Assembly (NCBI GenBank): GCA_946811695.1
Contig: OX328124.1
Location: 57,932,459-57,996,458 of the forward strand
Origin: Gonocerus acuteangulatus
Lineage: Eukaryota; Arthropoda; Insecta; Hemiptera; Coreidae
Direction: 5' to 3'
Length of the DNA: 64,000 bases
The first letter of the stretch is position 1, and each line of letters opens with the position of its first letter. Positions 10,957 through 22,042 of this stretch are shown here, one piece after another. The notes beneath the pieces were generated by a model. It made no database searches, was not told where the DNA came from, and saw only the letters and a list, made by a program, of their open reading frames with translations. A program made the position numbers and the translations under genes.

Positions 10957-11031
10957 ACAATAAAACCATTTTTACGATAAAATGTAGTTTTATTAAGTAG
11001 CAGTGACCGAACGCCGACAGTTATTATTTTG

Positions 11032-11286
11032 GTTCCACCAGTCTTGAAAGGTAGGATTTACAATCTTACCTGGAAGGGTCGGCAACACTAGAAATCGTCC
11101 CGCTAGTTACAAGGTCTTGGAACTCTATATTTCTAACAATAAATTGTTTTTTAGCGCGGTTCCTCCCTCACCCATAGGGAGGAACCCCGCTTATAGGGTT
11201 GATACAATGAAACAATCCGGAAGTGCCGACTAGAAAATTTCGCGTTTCAGAACCCCTAGAGACCGAAAATAACGGTGGTTCAAATT

Positions 11287-11333
<47 letters not shown>

Positions 11334-11338
11334 TTATA

Positions 11339-11392
<54 letters not shown>

Positions 11393-12130
11393 CTGTTCGC
11401 TCTCTAGATAGAAGACGAATGGTCCGATTTTGATGAAATTTGGTGCAAAAATCCTTCGTCCAATTTGAAAGGTCAAGTTCGTTAACCAGCAAAATCCGCC
11501 TACTGGAAGATGGCGTTTGGGGCGAAATTCGCGCAAAAAAAATCGTAACGCTTACGTTTTTGAGTTCATAAGCTTCTAAGTACTCGTTTTATATGATTCC
11601 TGACCTAGGAAAACGAATGAAACCATTTTCAAGGCGATAGCTTTAACCGTTTTCGAGAAAATTGGAAAAATATTTTTTGAATACCGTTTTTGGTTTGGGT
11701 ACTTAGAATCGTGGGATTCAGTTGAAACATTTTCTGCATGTTTTACTTTCATCAAAACTAATATGTTGAAATTTTGGTTACGTTTGGAGTTAAGGAAGGG
11801 TTAGAATAAAATATTTTATTAACAGACATAAAAAGTTTTAGTAACTTTGTTTACTTTCCTTAATAACTCGAAAAAGGTTGAGAATCTTGGGAAACGGAAG
11901 AATACCATTAGAAATCTTATTAAATGCTCTAAAAAAAAGGTTCTAATGAAAGTTTTGATTAGGCGATGTCAATCGGAGAAATAAGAGCTTAAAACTTTAA
12001 AGTAATTGATTTCGCTTATTCGAACTGTTCTTTTTGTCTGTTTTTTATTCCTTGTTATTTTTTAATTGCTTATTGTTGGAAAATGTATTTGAAAATAAAA
12101 CAGGTTAAGACAAATAAGAAAAACAATTTA
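11032..12130 (+). repeat. A-repeat, near-complete body
   Basis: Begins with a segment found inverted at 12930-13100, then hairpin GGTTCCTCCC...GGGAGGAACC (11158-11187), a (TA)n core (11287-11388), and CCGATTTTGATGAAATTTGG followed by about 700 bp of body. Same-family sequence occurs at 12200-12459, 12736-12900, 13196-13995 (inverted), 19510-19715, 22079-22706, 49000-49730 and 58465-58960. No protein coding seen. The motif next to the microsatellite resembles sequence found after the 5' end of many non-autonomous Helitrons, but I cannot place the family. Confidence 0.7.
11287..11388. repeat. (TA)n microsatellite inside A-repeat
   Basis: About 100 bp of TA with two small interruptions. The same position in other A-repeat copies also carries a (TA)n. 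Confidence 0.95.
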
Positions 12131-12199
12131 ATGTTAGAGATATGGATTTCCAAGATATATAGCTTTTCAACTGCCTAGCCTCCTTCCTAGGGAGGGTTC

Positions 12200-12459
12200 T
12201 TTGTCTTTGATTTTGGTACTTAGAATTATGGGATACAGTTGAAACATTTTCTGCATGTTGGAGTTTCATCAACACTAATATGTTGAAATTTTTGTTACGT
12301 TTAGAGTAAAGGAAGGGTTAGAATAAAATATTTTATTAACAGACAAAAAAAGTTTTGGTAACTTTGTATAATTTCGTTAGTATCTCTAAAACCGTTGACA
12401 ATCTTGTGAAGCGGAAGATTACCATTCGGAAGCTTGCTAAATGCTCTACAAAAAATTTG
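12200..12459 (+). repeat. A-repeat, second direct partial copy
   Basis: Repeats 11690-11950 (ATGGGATACAGTTGAAACATTTTCTGCATG..., AAGGAAGGGTTAGAATAAAATATTTTATTAACAGAC in outline) with about 10 percent divergence. It is interrupted by a GC-rich block. Confidence 0.75.
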
Positions 12460-12735
12460 CACCTCAGTTTCCTGTCGGTGAGCGGGGAGAGTTTACCTCG
12501 GTAGGAGGGGAAACCCCCGGGATCTGTAGTGGCGACTCGACAACGTCTGGGACAACCCTGCGGGATCTGTCACACGTGCTGGCTAGGAGTGACTTTTGGG
12601 TTGGGGGTCCTTATTATGTCGGGCTCCTAGCTCACCAGCAGAGCCAACGGCGAGCAGCTCTGTCACAGACACAGGACCTGCTCTCCTTGGGAGATCAAGT
12701 GTGTCCCCGCTTGATACTCCTCTGGAATGAAACCG
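12460..12735. other. GC-rich foreign block inside the A-repeat
   Basis: About 275 bp of distinctly higher GC (GAGGGGAAACCCCCGGGATC, CCTGCGGGATCTGTCACACG) between CTACAAAAA and ATCAATCGGAGAAAA. In other A-repeat copies these two sequences are about 40 bases apart. An open frame of 109 codons covers it but has no recognisable domain. I saw no clear duplication at its ends. Source unknown. Confidence 0.6.
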
Positions 12736-13195
12736 AGATCAATCGGAGAAAAAAGTGCTTAAAGCTTTAAATTAATTGATTTCGTTTATTCCAATGGTTC
12801 TTTTTGTCTGTTTTATTTCTTGTTATTTTTTAATTGCTTATAGTTGGATAATGTATTTGACAATAAAACTGGTTAAGTAAAATAACAAAAACAATTTATT
12901 GTTAGAAATATAGATTTCCAAGATTCCAAGACCTTGTCACTAGCGGGTCTGTTTCTAGTGTAGCGGACCCTTCCAGGTAAGATTGTAAATCATGGCCTTT
13001 CAAGACTTTACTACTCACAGGAATGGCGTTAGTGACCTTAAGGGTTGACACGCCATTATAATAATTAATTTAAAAAAAAAAAGACTGGTGGAACCAAAAT
13101 AGTAACTGCTTCTATTTTAATCTTTCCAAATTAGACTAGGGATATGAACGGAACCGCGCTAAGATGATGCAGTCCTGTGAGACGGACTTTGTTAT
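12736..13195 (-). repeat. A-repeat end region, inverted relative to 10498-11150
   Basis: CTATATTTCTAACAATAAATTG and CTTCCAGGTAAGATTGTAAAT are mirrored by the segment before 11150, and GGAACCGCGCTAAGATGATGCAG by 10530. A short SINE tail interrupts it at 13031-13084. Confidence 0.7.
13031..13084 (+). mobile_element. SINE 3' tail (type 4)
   Basis: GTGACCTTAAGGGTTGACACGCCATT followed by an A-rich run; nearly the same at 58315-58358. The A-repeat sequence continues on both sides, so it is an insertion. Confidence 0.55.
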
Positions 13196-13995
13196 TAGAC
13201 TTAACCTGTTTTATTTTCGAATACATTATCCACCTATAAGCAATTAAAAAATAACAAGGAATAAAAAACAGACAAAAAGAATAGTTCGAATAAGCGAAAT
13301 CAATTACTTTAAAGATTTAAGCTCTTATTTCTCCGATTGTCATCGCCTAATCAAAACTTTCATTAGAACCTTTTATGTAGAGCATGTAATAAGCTTTCTA
13401 ATGGTATTCTTCCGTTTACCAAGATTTTCAACCGTTTTCGAGATATTAATGAAAGTTCCCAAAATTTACATTATTTCTAGCAACAGAAAATTGGTCTCAT
13501 TTTTCATATCCTGTTTTACACACAAAATTTTCCCAAAATAAGAAATTACAAAAAAAAAGCAATAAAAAACAAAGGGAAAGAGACAAAAATTACAAAATGA
13601 ACGACAAAAACCCTTTCATAAGAACAAAACAGACGTATTTGAAGTTTTAAGCACTTATTTCTCCGATTGACATAGCCTAATCAAAAATAGTTTTAGAATG
13701 ATTTTTGTAGAGAATTTAGTAAGCTTTCAAATAGTTTCTATCCACTTACCACGATTTCCCAACCGTGTTCGAGATATTAATGAAAGTATACGAAGTTCCC
13801 AAAACTTTTCATGTCTGTTCATAAAATATTTTATTCTAACCCTTCCTTAACTCCAAACGTAACAAAACTTTCAACATATTAGTTTTAATGAAAGTAGAAC
13901 ATGCAGATAATGTTTCAACTGAATCCCGTAATTCTAAGTACCCAACCCAAAAACGGTATTAAAAACTATTTTTCCAATTTTCTCGAAAACATTTA
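13196..13995 (-). repeat. A-repeat body, inverted copy
   Basis: The reverse complement of 13203-13460 matches 11850-12120, and that of 13790-13990 matches 11640-11840. It forms a large interrupted palindrome with the copy at 11-12 kb. The middle 13480-13620 is unrelated A/C-rich sequence. Confidence 0.75.
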
Positions 13996-15418
13996 AAGCT
14001 AGCTAGCTAAATGTGTTGGTAAGCGCAAATCTCGAGAACAACTGAACCGATTTCGCTAATTCTTTTTTTATAATATTCCTTGAACTACGAGGTTCTTACG
14101 GAGAGAAAAATTTAAAAAATTGCCTGAAAAAGTCTAAAAACAACACTTTTCGGGTCTTTTTCACTTCCTTAACGCATATTCATTTTTATATAAAAACATA
14201 TGTCCTCAATTATAATATTTTTAACAGTTAACGTATTCGGTTATTTGTGTATAAGCTAAAAAATTTAAATAAATAAGAATGTAATCACTAGGTGACATTA
14301 GAATCACATGTTAATAATGCAATTTAAATTAATTTATATTTGCGTTAACGAAGTAAAAAAGACCCCACTTTTCTATATTCCCATGCAAAAGATTCGTAAT
14401 AATACTTAAAGGTCAAATTGAACTTTAATACCATATCATAATAAGTTTAAGTGTTAGTGGAGGGGTTCTGGGAAGACAGAACAATTGAGTGACATTAGTA
14501 TCGTATAAATATTAATGTCAATATTTGTCAAATTTTATACGATGGTAACATTACTCAAAAACAAATTGATTGTGGTAAAATGTAAATTGTCTGTGGTAAA
14601 ATGTCACTTGAAATGTAAACATCTCTTTGCTGAGCATCTATAATATTACTAAATCTAAAAGCCGGAAATTTCCATAAAATTACTAAAGTGTTGTTTGTTT
14701 GTGACTTACTAAATATTCCTCCTATAAAGCGGCGGAAAAATTTAGGCAGAAGAACCCGAAATGCAATGCATCAAATTAATTATCAATCTAATTGTACTGC
14801 CCAGGAACGTGAAGATCGCAATGAACGTGAAAGAATTTGGTTAAGACAGACCCGCGAAGCGCGACATTCGACTAATAATGGTGCAAGTTTGAATCGAGCT
14901 GCTGTCAATTCATTACAGTGCGTGCAGCTGTGTTGCTATTGGACCTATGAACTCAGTTTGACTATAAACAAATCCCAGGGCAGTCATTAAGTGTCTGTGG
15001 CATTAATCTAGAAAACCCATGTTTCTCGCATGGTCAATTATATGTTGCCTGTTCCCGTGTTGGAAAATCATCTGCTCTGTTTATTTACGCGTCAGGTAAT
15101 GAAACAAAAAATATCTTTTACCATTAAATACTACAATAAAATTGAAACTTAATTTAGAATAAGTAAAAATAAAATGAAATATAATAAGTAGGTATCATAA
15201 TAAGAAATCAGATATTGTAATTTTGATTGTGATTTTTTAGTGACTATTAAAAGAATTTTAAGTTTTTTATAATTTTTATTTTTTGACATAATGTAATTGT
15301 CGACTTATTAAGTTTTTTTTTATCCTACCTGTCCGGGTGTCCCAAATAGCAGAATAAGTATTAAAAAAAAATTAAGGAATTGACTGTTAGGCGGTACGAA
15401 GTTCGCCGGGTCAGCTAG
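13996..15418 (+). mobile_element. Helitron, internally deleted
   Basis: The 3' end is diagnostic: short hairpin GGCG-GTACGAAGTT-CGCC (15390-15407), then GGGTCAGCTAG, ending in CTAG (15415-15418) before a T. The 5' part has AAGCGCAAATCTCGAGAACA and ACTGAACCGATTTCGCTAATTC, typical of insect Helitron 5' regions. The exact 5' border is uncertain. The coding part joins the N-terminal to the C-terminal segment of the Rep-helicase protein, with all the middle removed. Confidence 0.82.
14688..15127 (+). pseudogene. Helitron Rep/helicase, N- and C-terminal remnants fused
   Basis: The first part reads RRKNLGRRTRNAMHQINYQS and RNERERIWLRQTREARHS, the basic N-terminus of insect Helitron proteins. The second part reads LTINKSQG, then after a one-base frameshift SLSVCGINLENPCFSHGQLY, VACSRVGKSSALFIYA and a stop at 15125-15127, which is the C-terminal end of the Pif1-like helicase. 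The Rep catalytic core and most helicase motifs are deleted between them, so this is non-autonomous. Confidence 0.85.
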
Positions 15419-15949
15419 TTATCTATAATTATTAGTTTTACGTTACAAATAAACTTTATCATTAAATTTTGGGAAGGACTTGAGAAATAAGGCATTCCTT
15501 AAGACGAATTTCCTCTCCTGTCTTGGTAGTTATAAGTTTAAATCTGACAATCCAAAATATGGAATCATTAAGTGACAGTAAAGATCTTATTGAGACTGGC
15601 GGGCCGAGGCAATGCCCTTTCAGCCGTAGATGTGAGGGGCTAATATAACGGACACAAGCATTGTAGCGCAACGGAGTCGGATGCACGTGGTCGCTGAGCA
15701 AGAGTCAGCTGCCGAGGCCGTGAGCACCAGACACAAACTGACTAAAATGTTCTTAATTCGATTGCAGTGTTGTCCCATAGCCTAGCAAAATCCGGGCCAG
15801 TCTTGCCCGGATATCATGTAATGCTTAATAAATGTAAAATATCCAAAAAAGAGAGAGAGAGAGAGAAAAAAGGAATAAAATATGTTTGTTTACAAATATC
15901 GTTGTTTGTTATCCTTCATAACCTGCAAAAAAGTCAACTTTAATGCTTA
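15419..15949. other. No gene recognised
   Basis: AT-rich spacer containing a (GA)n-like stretch at 15850-15866. No domain seen in short frames. Confidence 0.35.
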
Positions 15950-16018
15950 ATGGCGCTAATGTCCCAGATTTGTCGATGCGCCATTAAAAAATAAAAATAA
16001 ATAAATAAATAAAATTTA
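15950..16018 (+). mobile_element. SINE 3' tail (type 3)
   Basis: GGCGCTAATGTCCCAGATTTGTCGATGCGCCATT followed in outline by AAAAATAAAAATAAATAAATAAA. The same tail ends the tRNA-derived SINE at 39429-39613 and the fragment at 60957-61016. Confidence 0.7.
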
Positions 16019-16318
16019 ATGCTTAATAACTTTTTTCATAGTTGAGAGAATTGATTTTGATCATATTAACCTTTTTATTAATAAATATTGCTTGGCATTA
16101 TCTAATATGAATTATAACCGTAGATATCGAGTCAAGTGGTAATAGATATCTAGCAAAGAACCTGTAAGCTAATCAGTAAGCTTATCAGCGAGTACGAGTA
16201 ACTGTTATAAATCACTACTGCTACTTCAAAAGTAAGTGGATGTGGTCTTCGCAAAAAGACCCAATTTTCTTTCATCTCGACAACGAAATAACCAAAAAAG
16301 AATAATCACACAAGATGA

Positions 16319-16736
16319 GGAGAGGGTAGGTGACTTGCGCACTAGAGTCCTTTTGAAGGAACCAATCACAGTCAAGCCCACATCGCGGCTTCCCTCCTCA
16401 CTGCGAGAATAGCATCGGAAGTAAGGATCGTCACTATGAACACTCCCACCTTAATACATGTGTTTGTTTTACATCGGGCCAGCACTCATCGGACTAGCAT
16501 CGCAGAATCAATCCTCACCATAGCGTAGGGTTCATGGTGAAGATTCATTCTCCGATGCTTGTTTAGCTATCTTTATGAACGCTTCCATTTATAACAAATA
16601 TTTTGTTTTATCCTCGCCGTCAGGAGGGAAACAGCGATGTAGGGTTGACTGTGGTCACTGGTTTTGGTTACTGATTTTGAAGGAACCTATCACAGTCAAG
16701 CCTACTCATGTGCGCAGGTTACCTACCCACTCTCTT
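16319..16736. mobile_element. Putative MITE with about 28-bp inverted ends
   Basis: GAGGGTAGGTGACTTGCGCAC near 16323 is mirrored by GTGCGCAGGTTACCTACCC near 16710. Just inside, TTTTGAAGGAACC.ATCACAGTCAAGCC occurs as a direct repeat (16351 and 16675). No coding sequence. Ends approximate. Confidence 0.5.
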
Positions 16737-16769
16737 TACTTACTCAGCATTTATTTGGAATCCGTTCCT

Positions 16770-16885
16770 GTTACATGACAAAAAGTCCGACTACCAGGAA
16801 CTGAGTTATCTAATGCGCGATTCATTTCATATCCCAAGAGCCATTAGTATAGGAATGGAAGCAGTTATTGGTATAAATGAACTTA
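16770..16885 (-). repeat. A-repeat end fragment
   Basis: AAAAGTCCGACTACCAGGAACTGAG and ATAGGAATGGAAGCAGTTATTG match the A-repeat end at 10510-10600. Confidence 0.55.
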
Positions 16886-17224
16886 AATCTTCGTGAAAAA
16901 TATAGAATAAAATCTCAATAAAAAATGTTATTCTTTGTATTAAAAAATATAGTCTATAAAAAAATGTATTGGAGCATATAATTGCATAATTCAACCTAAA
17001 TATTCCGAGCTAAAAATAAAAGGTAAGTAAATAATAAACTAGTATACTATTTGAAATTTCCTCCATAAAAATTTCAAATTGTAGGAAAGCTTAATTTTAT
17101 TATTTATTTACTTTTTATTTTTAGCTCTGAATATTTAGGTTGAATTATGCAATTATATGTTCCAATACATTTTTTTTTATACAGGGAGAAAATTTATATT
17201 AATATATAGCTATACAAATTAAAC

Positions 17225-17425
17225 CTTCAATGTTATTTATTTATTGTCGCTATCTTGTTAACAGGCACACATATACATTTTAACAACGGTTGATACCTGT
17301 ATTTTAGCAGTGTAAAATAATCGTTAAATATTTGAAGAAACTTTTCATAAATGCTGTCAAGAGTGCAAAATCTCCTAAATGTTCTTGGCTACATTTCTTC
17401 GGAAAGTGCTAAAATTACGACGGAA
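17225..17425 (+). repeat. B-repeat fragment
   Basis: GTCGCTATCTTGTTAACAGGCACACAT and TTGAAGAAACTTTTCATAAATGCTGTCA with CTTCGGAAAGTGCTAAAA match the B-repeat at 32395-32725, here with a very short CA/TA core. Confidence 0.55.
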
Positions 17426-18329
17426 CTTCAGCAAAGAGTCATCAAATGCAAAACATATTGGCATTCTCTCTGCATAATTTTGAAATCACATCATGACTGA
17501 TAATGCTACGCGATAGAAGATCCATTTTCTTACAGATTATATTGCAAAGTTTTTCACGAGCCGCGTGAAGACGAAAGCCTGACCTAAAACGGGTCATTAA
17601 CGATGTCTGGTATAAATAAAGTCGTAGACGACATGTGGAAGAGGAGAAGCCCACAAATCTGAACGGTGCCCCCAAAACACTTTGTATAGGGACCCTGTTT
17701 AGACCTAATGCTCCGACTTGGCCTCCGACCAACCTTCAGCCCTACCGCCACCAAACACTCAACCGACAATTTATCTGCACGACAATGGCCGGCCTCTCTT
17801 TAATGGTGGCTTAACTTGTTAACACGTACACACATGATTTTTTCATAAGTTTGCATATAAAAATAATAAAAATTTGTTGAAAATAACATTCATTTCTGGT
17901 TCCATGTTCCTAATTGAGTTCGTTGGAAAAATAATACACTTCTGGCATTAACTACTACGCACTCGCAACCACGATTGATTATATGTATGGCTTACATACC
18001 GTTAAGAAGACCACTTCTTTAAAATGTTTTAATTTATGCTTGACCAAAATAAATAAAAAAAGGCCTCTTTTTTTTTAAACGTGTGACTTTTTTACACTTA
18101 TATATAGTCACCTAAAAGTTATCGTGGTCTTCCTCCAGCCCCTATGCACATTACAGAAGAAAATAATTTCAGTTACTTTGGTTCCACATTTGAGAGGTAT
18201 GAAGGCATGAAATTTCTAGCATGGATTTTCAGCTGTATTGTACCGGTTGGCCAGGTTTTCAGTTTTAATGTATTCTTCAAGGTTCACAAATATATGTTAG
18301 ATCTAACATAGACATATCTATATGTTTTG

Positions 18330-19140
18330 ATGTGACCATTCAAACAGTTGCCTTGCATCAATAATCTGGTCCTTATACAATCTTTTAGAATTCCTCTGGC
18401 TGCTAGTCTTTTTACGGTGGCCCCGGCGCATCACATCGTCGATACAAATGCAAAGTATCGAATGTGAAAAAACGCATTTTTCATTTTCAATCTTTACCGA
18501 TTGCTGTTGGGCTGACGTACGGCAAACTCTTGAATCTATGTTCACTCAGTGAAAGGGAAAGTAACCACTGTCAAAAGGACGAATCTGCAGACTATTTGAC
18601 GGTCCAAAAGCAAAGTAATGAATTAAAGTTTTTCACTCAGGAAAGTGGTCATTTTCACAATCAATACTTCGCATTTGTATCGACGATGTGGTCCTTTGCC
18701 ATGCGCTGTTGCTGAAAAACACTATTCAGCCTTCTGCTCCAAAATCTTGCTTGTAATTACACAAGTTAATATGCGTTTGTTTATTTTTTTATTGGGCTGC
18801 AGTGCCACAAGAAAAATATAAGATATTTTTAGAGGTCATTGAAACACACATTTCAGATATTCCATCAACTTGGAACAGATAGAAGGCTGTAGTGTTGTGT
18901 TCGAGGCAGTCTGATATCATCAACAAACAAAATTTATATGTTTGACTTCAATCCCTAAAAAGTTCACCACAAAAGGGCGAATGGTTGCCTGACTATTTGA
19001 CCAATGATATGCTAGTGCCTCATCTTCCAAAATGATAATTCTATGAAATGTCACAAATGACAGCCACTTTACATTCCAGAAGATTTTCCTTGCTATGTCT
19101 CAGAAATGCACTTAATTATTTTGCTGTGAAGTGATGATGA
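18330..19140 (-). pseudogene. Remnant of an unnamed TE protein (same family as 27625-28710)
   Basis: Nucleotide-level similarity to 27780-28330 (CTGTTGCTGAAAAA.AC.ATTCAGC, CTCCAAAATCTT, GACCAATGATA) shows the same family, strongly decayed with no usable frame. The order is collinear but broken by a 259-bp MITE at 18432-18690. Function unknown. Confidence 0.5.
18432..18690. mobile_element. MITE with about 40-bp terminal inverted repeats
   Basis: CACATCGTCGATACAAATGC at 18432 is repeated inverted at 18671-18690, and similarity continues through AAGTAT.GA.TGTGAAAA. It sits inside the TE protein remnant, so it inserted later. No transposase. Superfamily not determined. Confidence 0.72.
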
Positions 19141-19149
19141 AGTAGGACA

Positions 19150-19184
19150 GGAATCCCCTTTTAATCTAAGTAAAAGGGGATTCC
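19150..19184. repeat. Perfect 14-bp hairpin
   Basis: GGAATCCCCTTTTA, 7-nt loop, then its exact complement TAAAAGGGGATTCC. No poly-T follows, so a terminator role is not suggested. Confidence 0.8.
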
Positions 19185-19509
19185 CCTTTACTTGTAGGTC
19201 AATCAGCTTCAATTTTCTTATAAAGAGAGGTTTCCAAACATGGTACGATAAAGCAATAATTGCATTTTATTAATTTAATAGCGTCCTGAAACATTCATAG
19301 CAAAATTAGTAACTAAAAAATCTCCTGATCCCATTAAAATCCCATTGTAGAATTTTAATATGTATTTGTATTATGACATTACAAACTGTATTTCATTTTT
19401 TTTTTTGTTTTTTTTGAATTTTTAAAATTGCTTTTTTTTTAGAAATTTCATTTTAAATTTATTTACTTAAATTCTAATGTTGTATTTATTTAAATTCAAT
19501 TTAAAATTT

Positions 19510-19641
19510 TAATTTTTAGCATGGTTCTTCCCTCCCTCCATAGGGAGAAAACACGTTTTTGATGCAATCCGGACAGACCAACACGAAATCGTTTTAGATC
19601 ACATGGATCACGAATATAACAGTGGTTCAAATTTGTGTATG

Positions 19642-19715
<74 letters not shown>
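19510..19715 (+). repeat. A-repeat, left half up to its (TA)n core
   Basis: TAGCATGGTTCTTCCCTCCC and AGTGGTTCAAATTTGTGTATG match 11150-11285. The (TA)n core (19645-19715) follows. The right half of this same copy appears to resume at 22047-22079, after two insertions in the microsatellite. Confidence 0.72.
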
Positions 19716-19718
<3 letters not shown>

Positions 19719-20315
19719 GGTGATTCAGGTCTAAGTAATTGCTTCCGGACTGGACAATGTATTCCCACAGTTTGGCCAATAAAAAACGAATAATTTTTCT
19801 CATAAGGTACTTGAAAGTAACAAAACTACATTCCACATTTTTTTGACACAAGGAAGCCAATCGTTCAATTTATCCCTCAATAAACCTCCACTTCATTAGT
19901 ATGGATTTAATGCTTACTAAATGTAGAAGTTTTCTTGTAAGTATTGAATCTGTAGCCCGTTAGGGGGCTGAGGAAAAATTCGCGAAAAAACTCTGATTTA
20001 TTGATAAAAACAGAAGTGCGTTATTGGACGGCCAGAAAGTATCTTTTAATAATGGTTCTAATGAATTAAATTACTGTTTTTTTAAAGGAAATTTTATCTA
20101 TTTTATGATGGCATAATTCGACTTTAATTATCTTGAATAGTTTTTGAGCAATCCTTTCTTATTCATTAAAAAACATGACTAAGTTAAAAAAAAACAGAAA
20201 ATTGGACATAGCTCCTTTTCCTCCCGGAATCGGACCATACTTCAAATGAAGTTTTTTGTTGGAAATTATGTCTACAATCACCTTCTAGAGTTTGGCTACT
20301 TAGACCTGAATCACC

Positions 20316-20318
<3 letters not shown>
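19716..20318. mobile_element. Non-autonomous mariner/Tc1-type element, 22-bp perfect inverted ends
   Basis: CAGGGTGATTCAGGTCTAAG begins at 19716 and its exact inverse ends at 20318 (22 of 22 bases). It is embedded in (TA)n, fitting TA target preference, though the right flank reads TGTATA so the duplication cannot be read cleanly. About 600 bp, no coding capacity. Confidence 0.78.

Positions 20319-20374
<56 letters not shown>
20319..20374. repeat. (TA)n microsatellite
   Basis: TA run between the MITE and the RTE fragment; part of the original A-repeat core. Confidence 0.93.
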
Positions 20375-20377
<3 letters not shown>

Positions 20378-22042
20378 CTGTGCAGATGGATGAAGTATTT
20401 CAAGGAGCTCTTAGGGAATACTGAAGGGCATAAGGAAGTCTTGGCAACCAGTAGCGAACCCCTGGAATTCGACGGTCTAGGAATAGAAGATGAGGAACTC
20501 CCACCGGAAATAGAAGATTTAATTGAAATTATCATGGGCTTAAAAAATAATAAGGCACCAGGCAAAGATGGGATACATCCAGAAATGCTAAAATACGCTG
20601 GACCAGACGTTTGGGAAGAACTTTATCAGATCATTTTTGATATATGGACCTCTGAAAACATGCCAGGTGAATGGTCTGAGGCTCTTATTTTCCCAATCTA
20701 CAAGAAAGGAAATAGACTTAAATGTGAAAATTACAGAGGGATTTCCTTACTTGGGGTTGCCTATAAAGTGCTCACTATAGCAATCAGCAGAAGAGTAATG
20801 GCATGGGCTGAGAAAGAGATTGGTGAGTACCAATGTGGTTTCAGACCAGGAAGGGCGACCACGGATCACATTTTCACTTTTAGGCAGATGTTGGAAAAGA
20901 CTCATGAATATAATGTAATGCTGCATCATTTATTTATAGATTTTAAGCAGGCATATGACAATGTAGATCGGGAAAAAATGTTTCAGGGTTTGGACTCATG
21001 GGGTATGCCACGTAAGCTAATACGCCTTATTAAAATGACTCTAAAGGACACTATTTGTAGGATAAAAATTAATAAAAACATATCCGACAGCTTTTTAGTA
21101 TCCAAGGGACTTCGTCAAGGGGATCCCCTTTCTGTAGTACTATTTAATTTGGTCCTTGAATTCGCCATACGTAAAATAAGGACGAACCCTGGAGGCACAA
21201 TTTTCAATAGACTGACACAGCACCTGGCGTATGCCGATGATGTAGTCATTTCAGCGAGGACAATGTCAGCATTAGCAGGCGCCCTGGAAGAATTTCTTAG
21301 TGCGGCCAAGGAATTTGGACTAGAAATCAATGAAGGCAAGACTGTGTACATGAGCACACCAAAAGAAACACAGAATGACGAAGAAGAGCCAGTAGAAATT
21401 GGAGGTGTCACCTTCAAAAGCTGCAGTCAGTTCAAGTACTTGGGAAGCATAATTTCAGCTGAGTGTAGTGTAGTGCCAGACATTAAAGCCCGAATCGCTG
21501 CAGGTAATAGGTGTCTGTTTGGGTTGCAGAAAATGTTGAGGTTCAAGGGGCTCTCCAGGAAGGCAAAGGTCCATATTTATAAGACAGTTATTCGCCCAGT
21601 GGTCACATATGGAAGCGAGGCATGGGTACTAATCAAAGAAAGTACAAGGATGCTGCTAGTCTGGGAGCGGAAGGTACTCAGAAGGATATATGGCCCGGTA
21701 AAGTGTGGCGACATCTGGAGAATAAGAACAAATCAGGAGCTGAAAACGCTGTATGGAGACCCAGATATAATTTATTTTATAAAACATCAAAGACTCAAGT
21801 GGTTGGGACACGTCGAGAGAATGACCCCTGAAAGATTGCCAAGAAAACTTCTCTATGGAATGCCGGGTGGCAGAAGAAAGCGGGGAAAACCTCGATTGCG
21901 CTGGCTGGATGACGTGGAGAAGGATTTGAAGGAGATAGGAATCCGTCGTTGGAGGCGTTTTGCAACAGATAGAGATGCCTGGAATAAGCTGTTGGCTGAG
22001 GCCTTGGTCCTTCACGGACTGTAGTGCCCGTCTGTAAGTAAG

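Larger units (their letters stand above)
10605..11017 (+). mobile_element. Penelope-like (or related) retroelement insertion, truncated
   Basis: 413 bp flanked by a 14-bp direct duplication (CAGTTATTATTTTG at 10591-10604 and 11018-11031), so the boundaries are firm. The ends are inverted copies (GGTTCGGTCACTGCTACTT near 10654 against AAGTAGCAGTGACCGAAC near 10996), as often seen in Penelope-like insertions with inverted terminal repeats. It contains two (TA)n runs and a hammerhead-like motif. No coding sequence. Assignment to Penelope rests on these structural traits and on similarity of design to 22707-23603. Confidence 0.6.

Noticed and set aside
10689..11411. Open frames rich in Tyr-Ile repeats on both strands (also at 7040, 19496, 32337 and 33004)
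   Set aside because: They are simple translations of (TA)n microsatellites.
12460..12735. Possible rRNA fragment because of GC content
   Set aside because: I could not match it to any conserved rRNA segment.
12441..12770. 109-codon plus-strand frame
   Set aside because: Open because the inserted block is GC-rich; no domain, and both ends lie in non-coding A-repeat sequence.
20246..20389. Apparent N-terminal extension of the RTE reverse transcriptase
   Set aside because: It is formed by the MITE end and a (TA)n run that happen to be in frame; not part of the element's protein.
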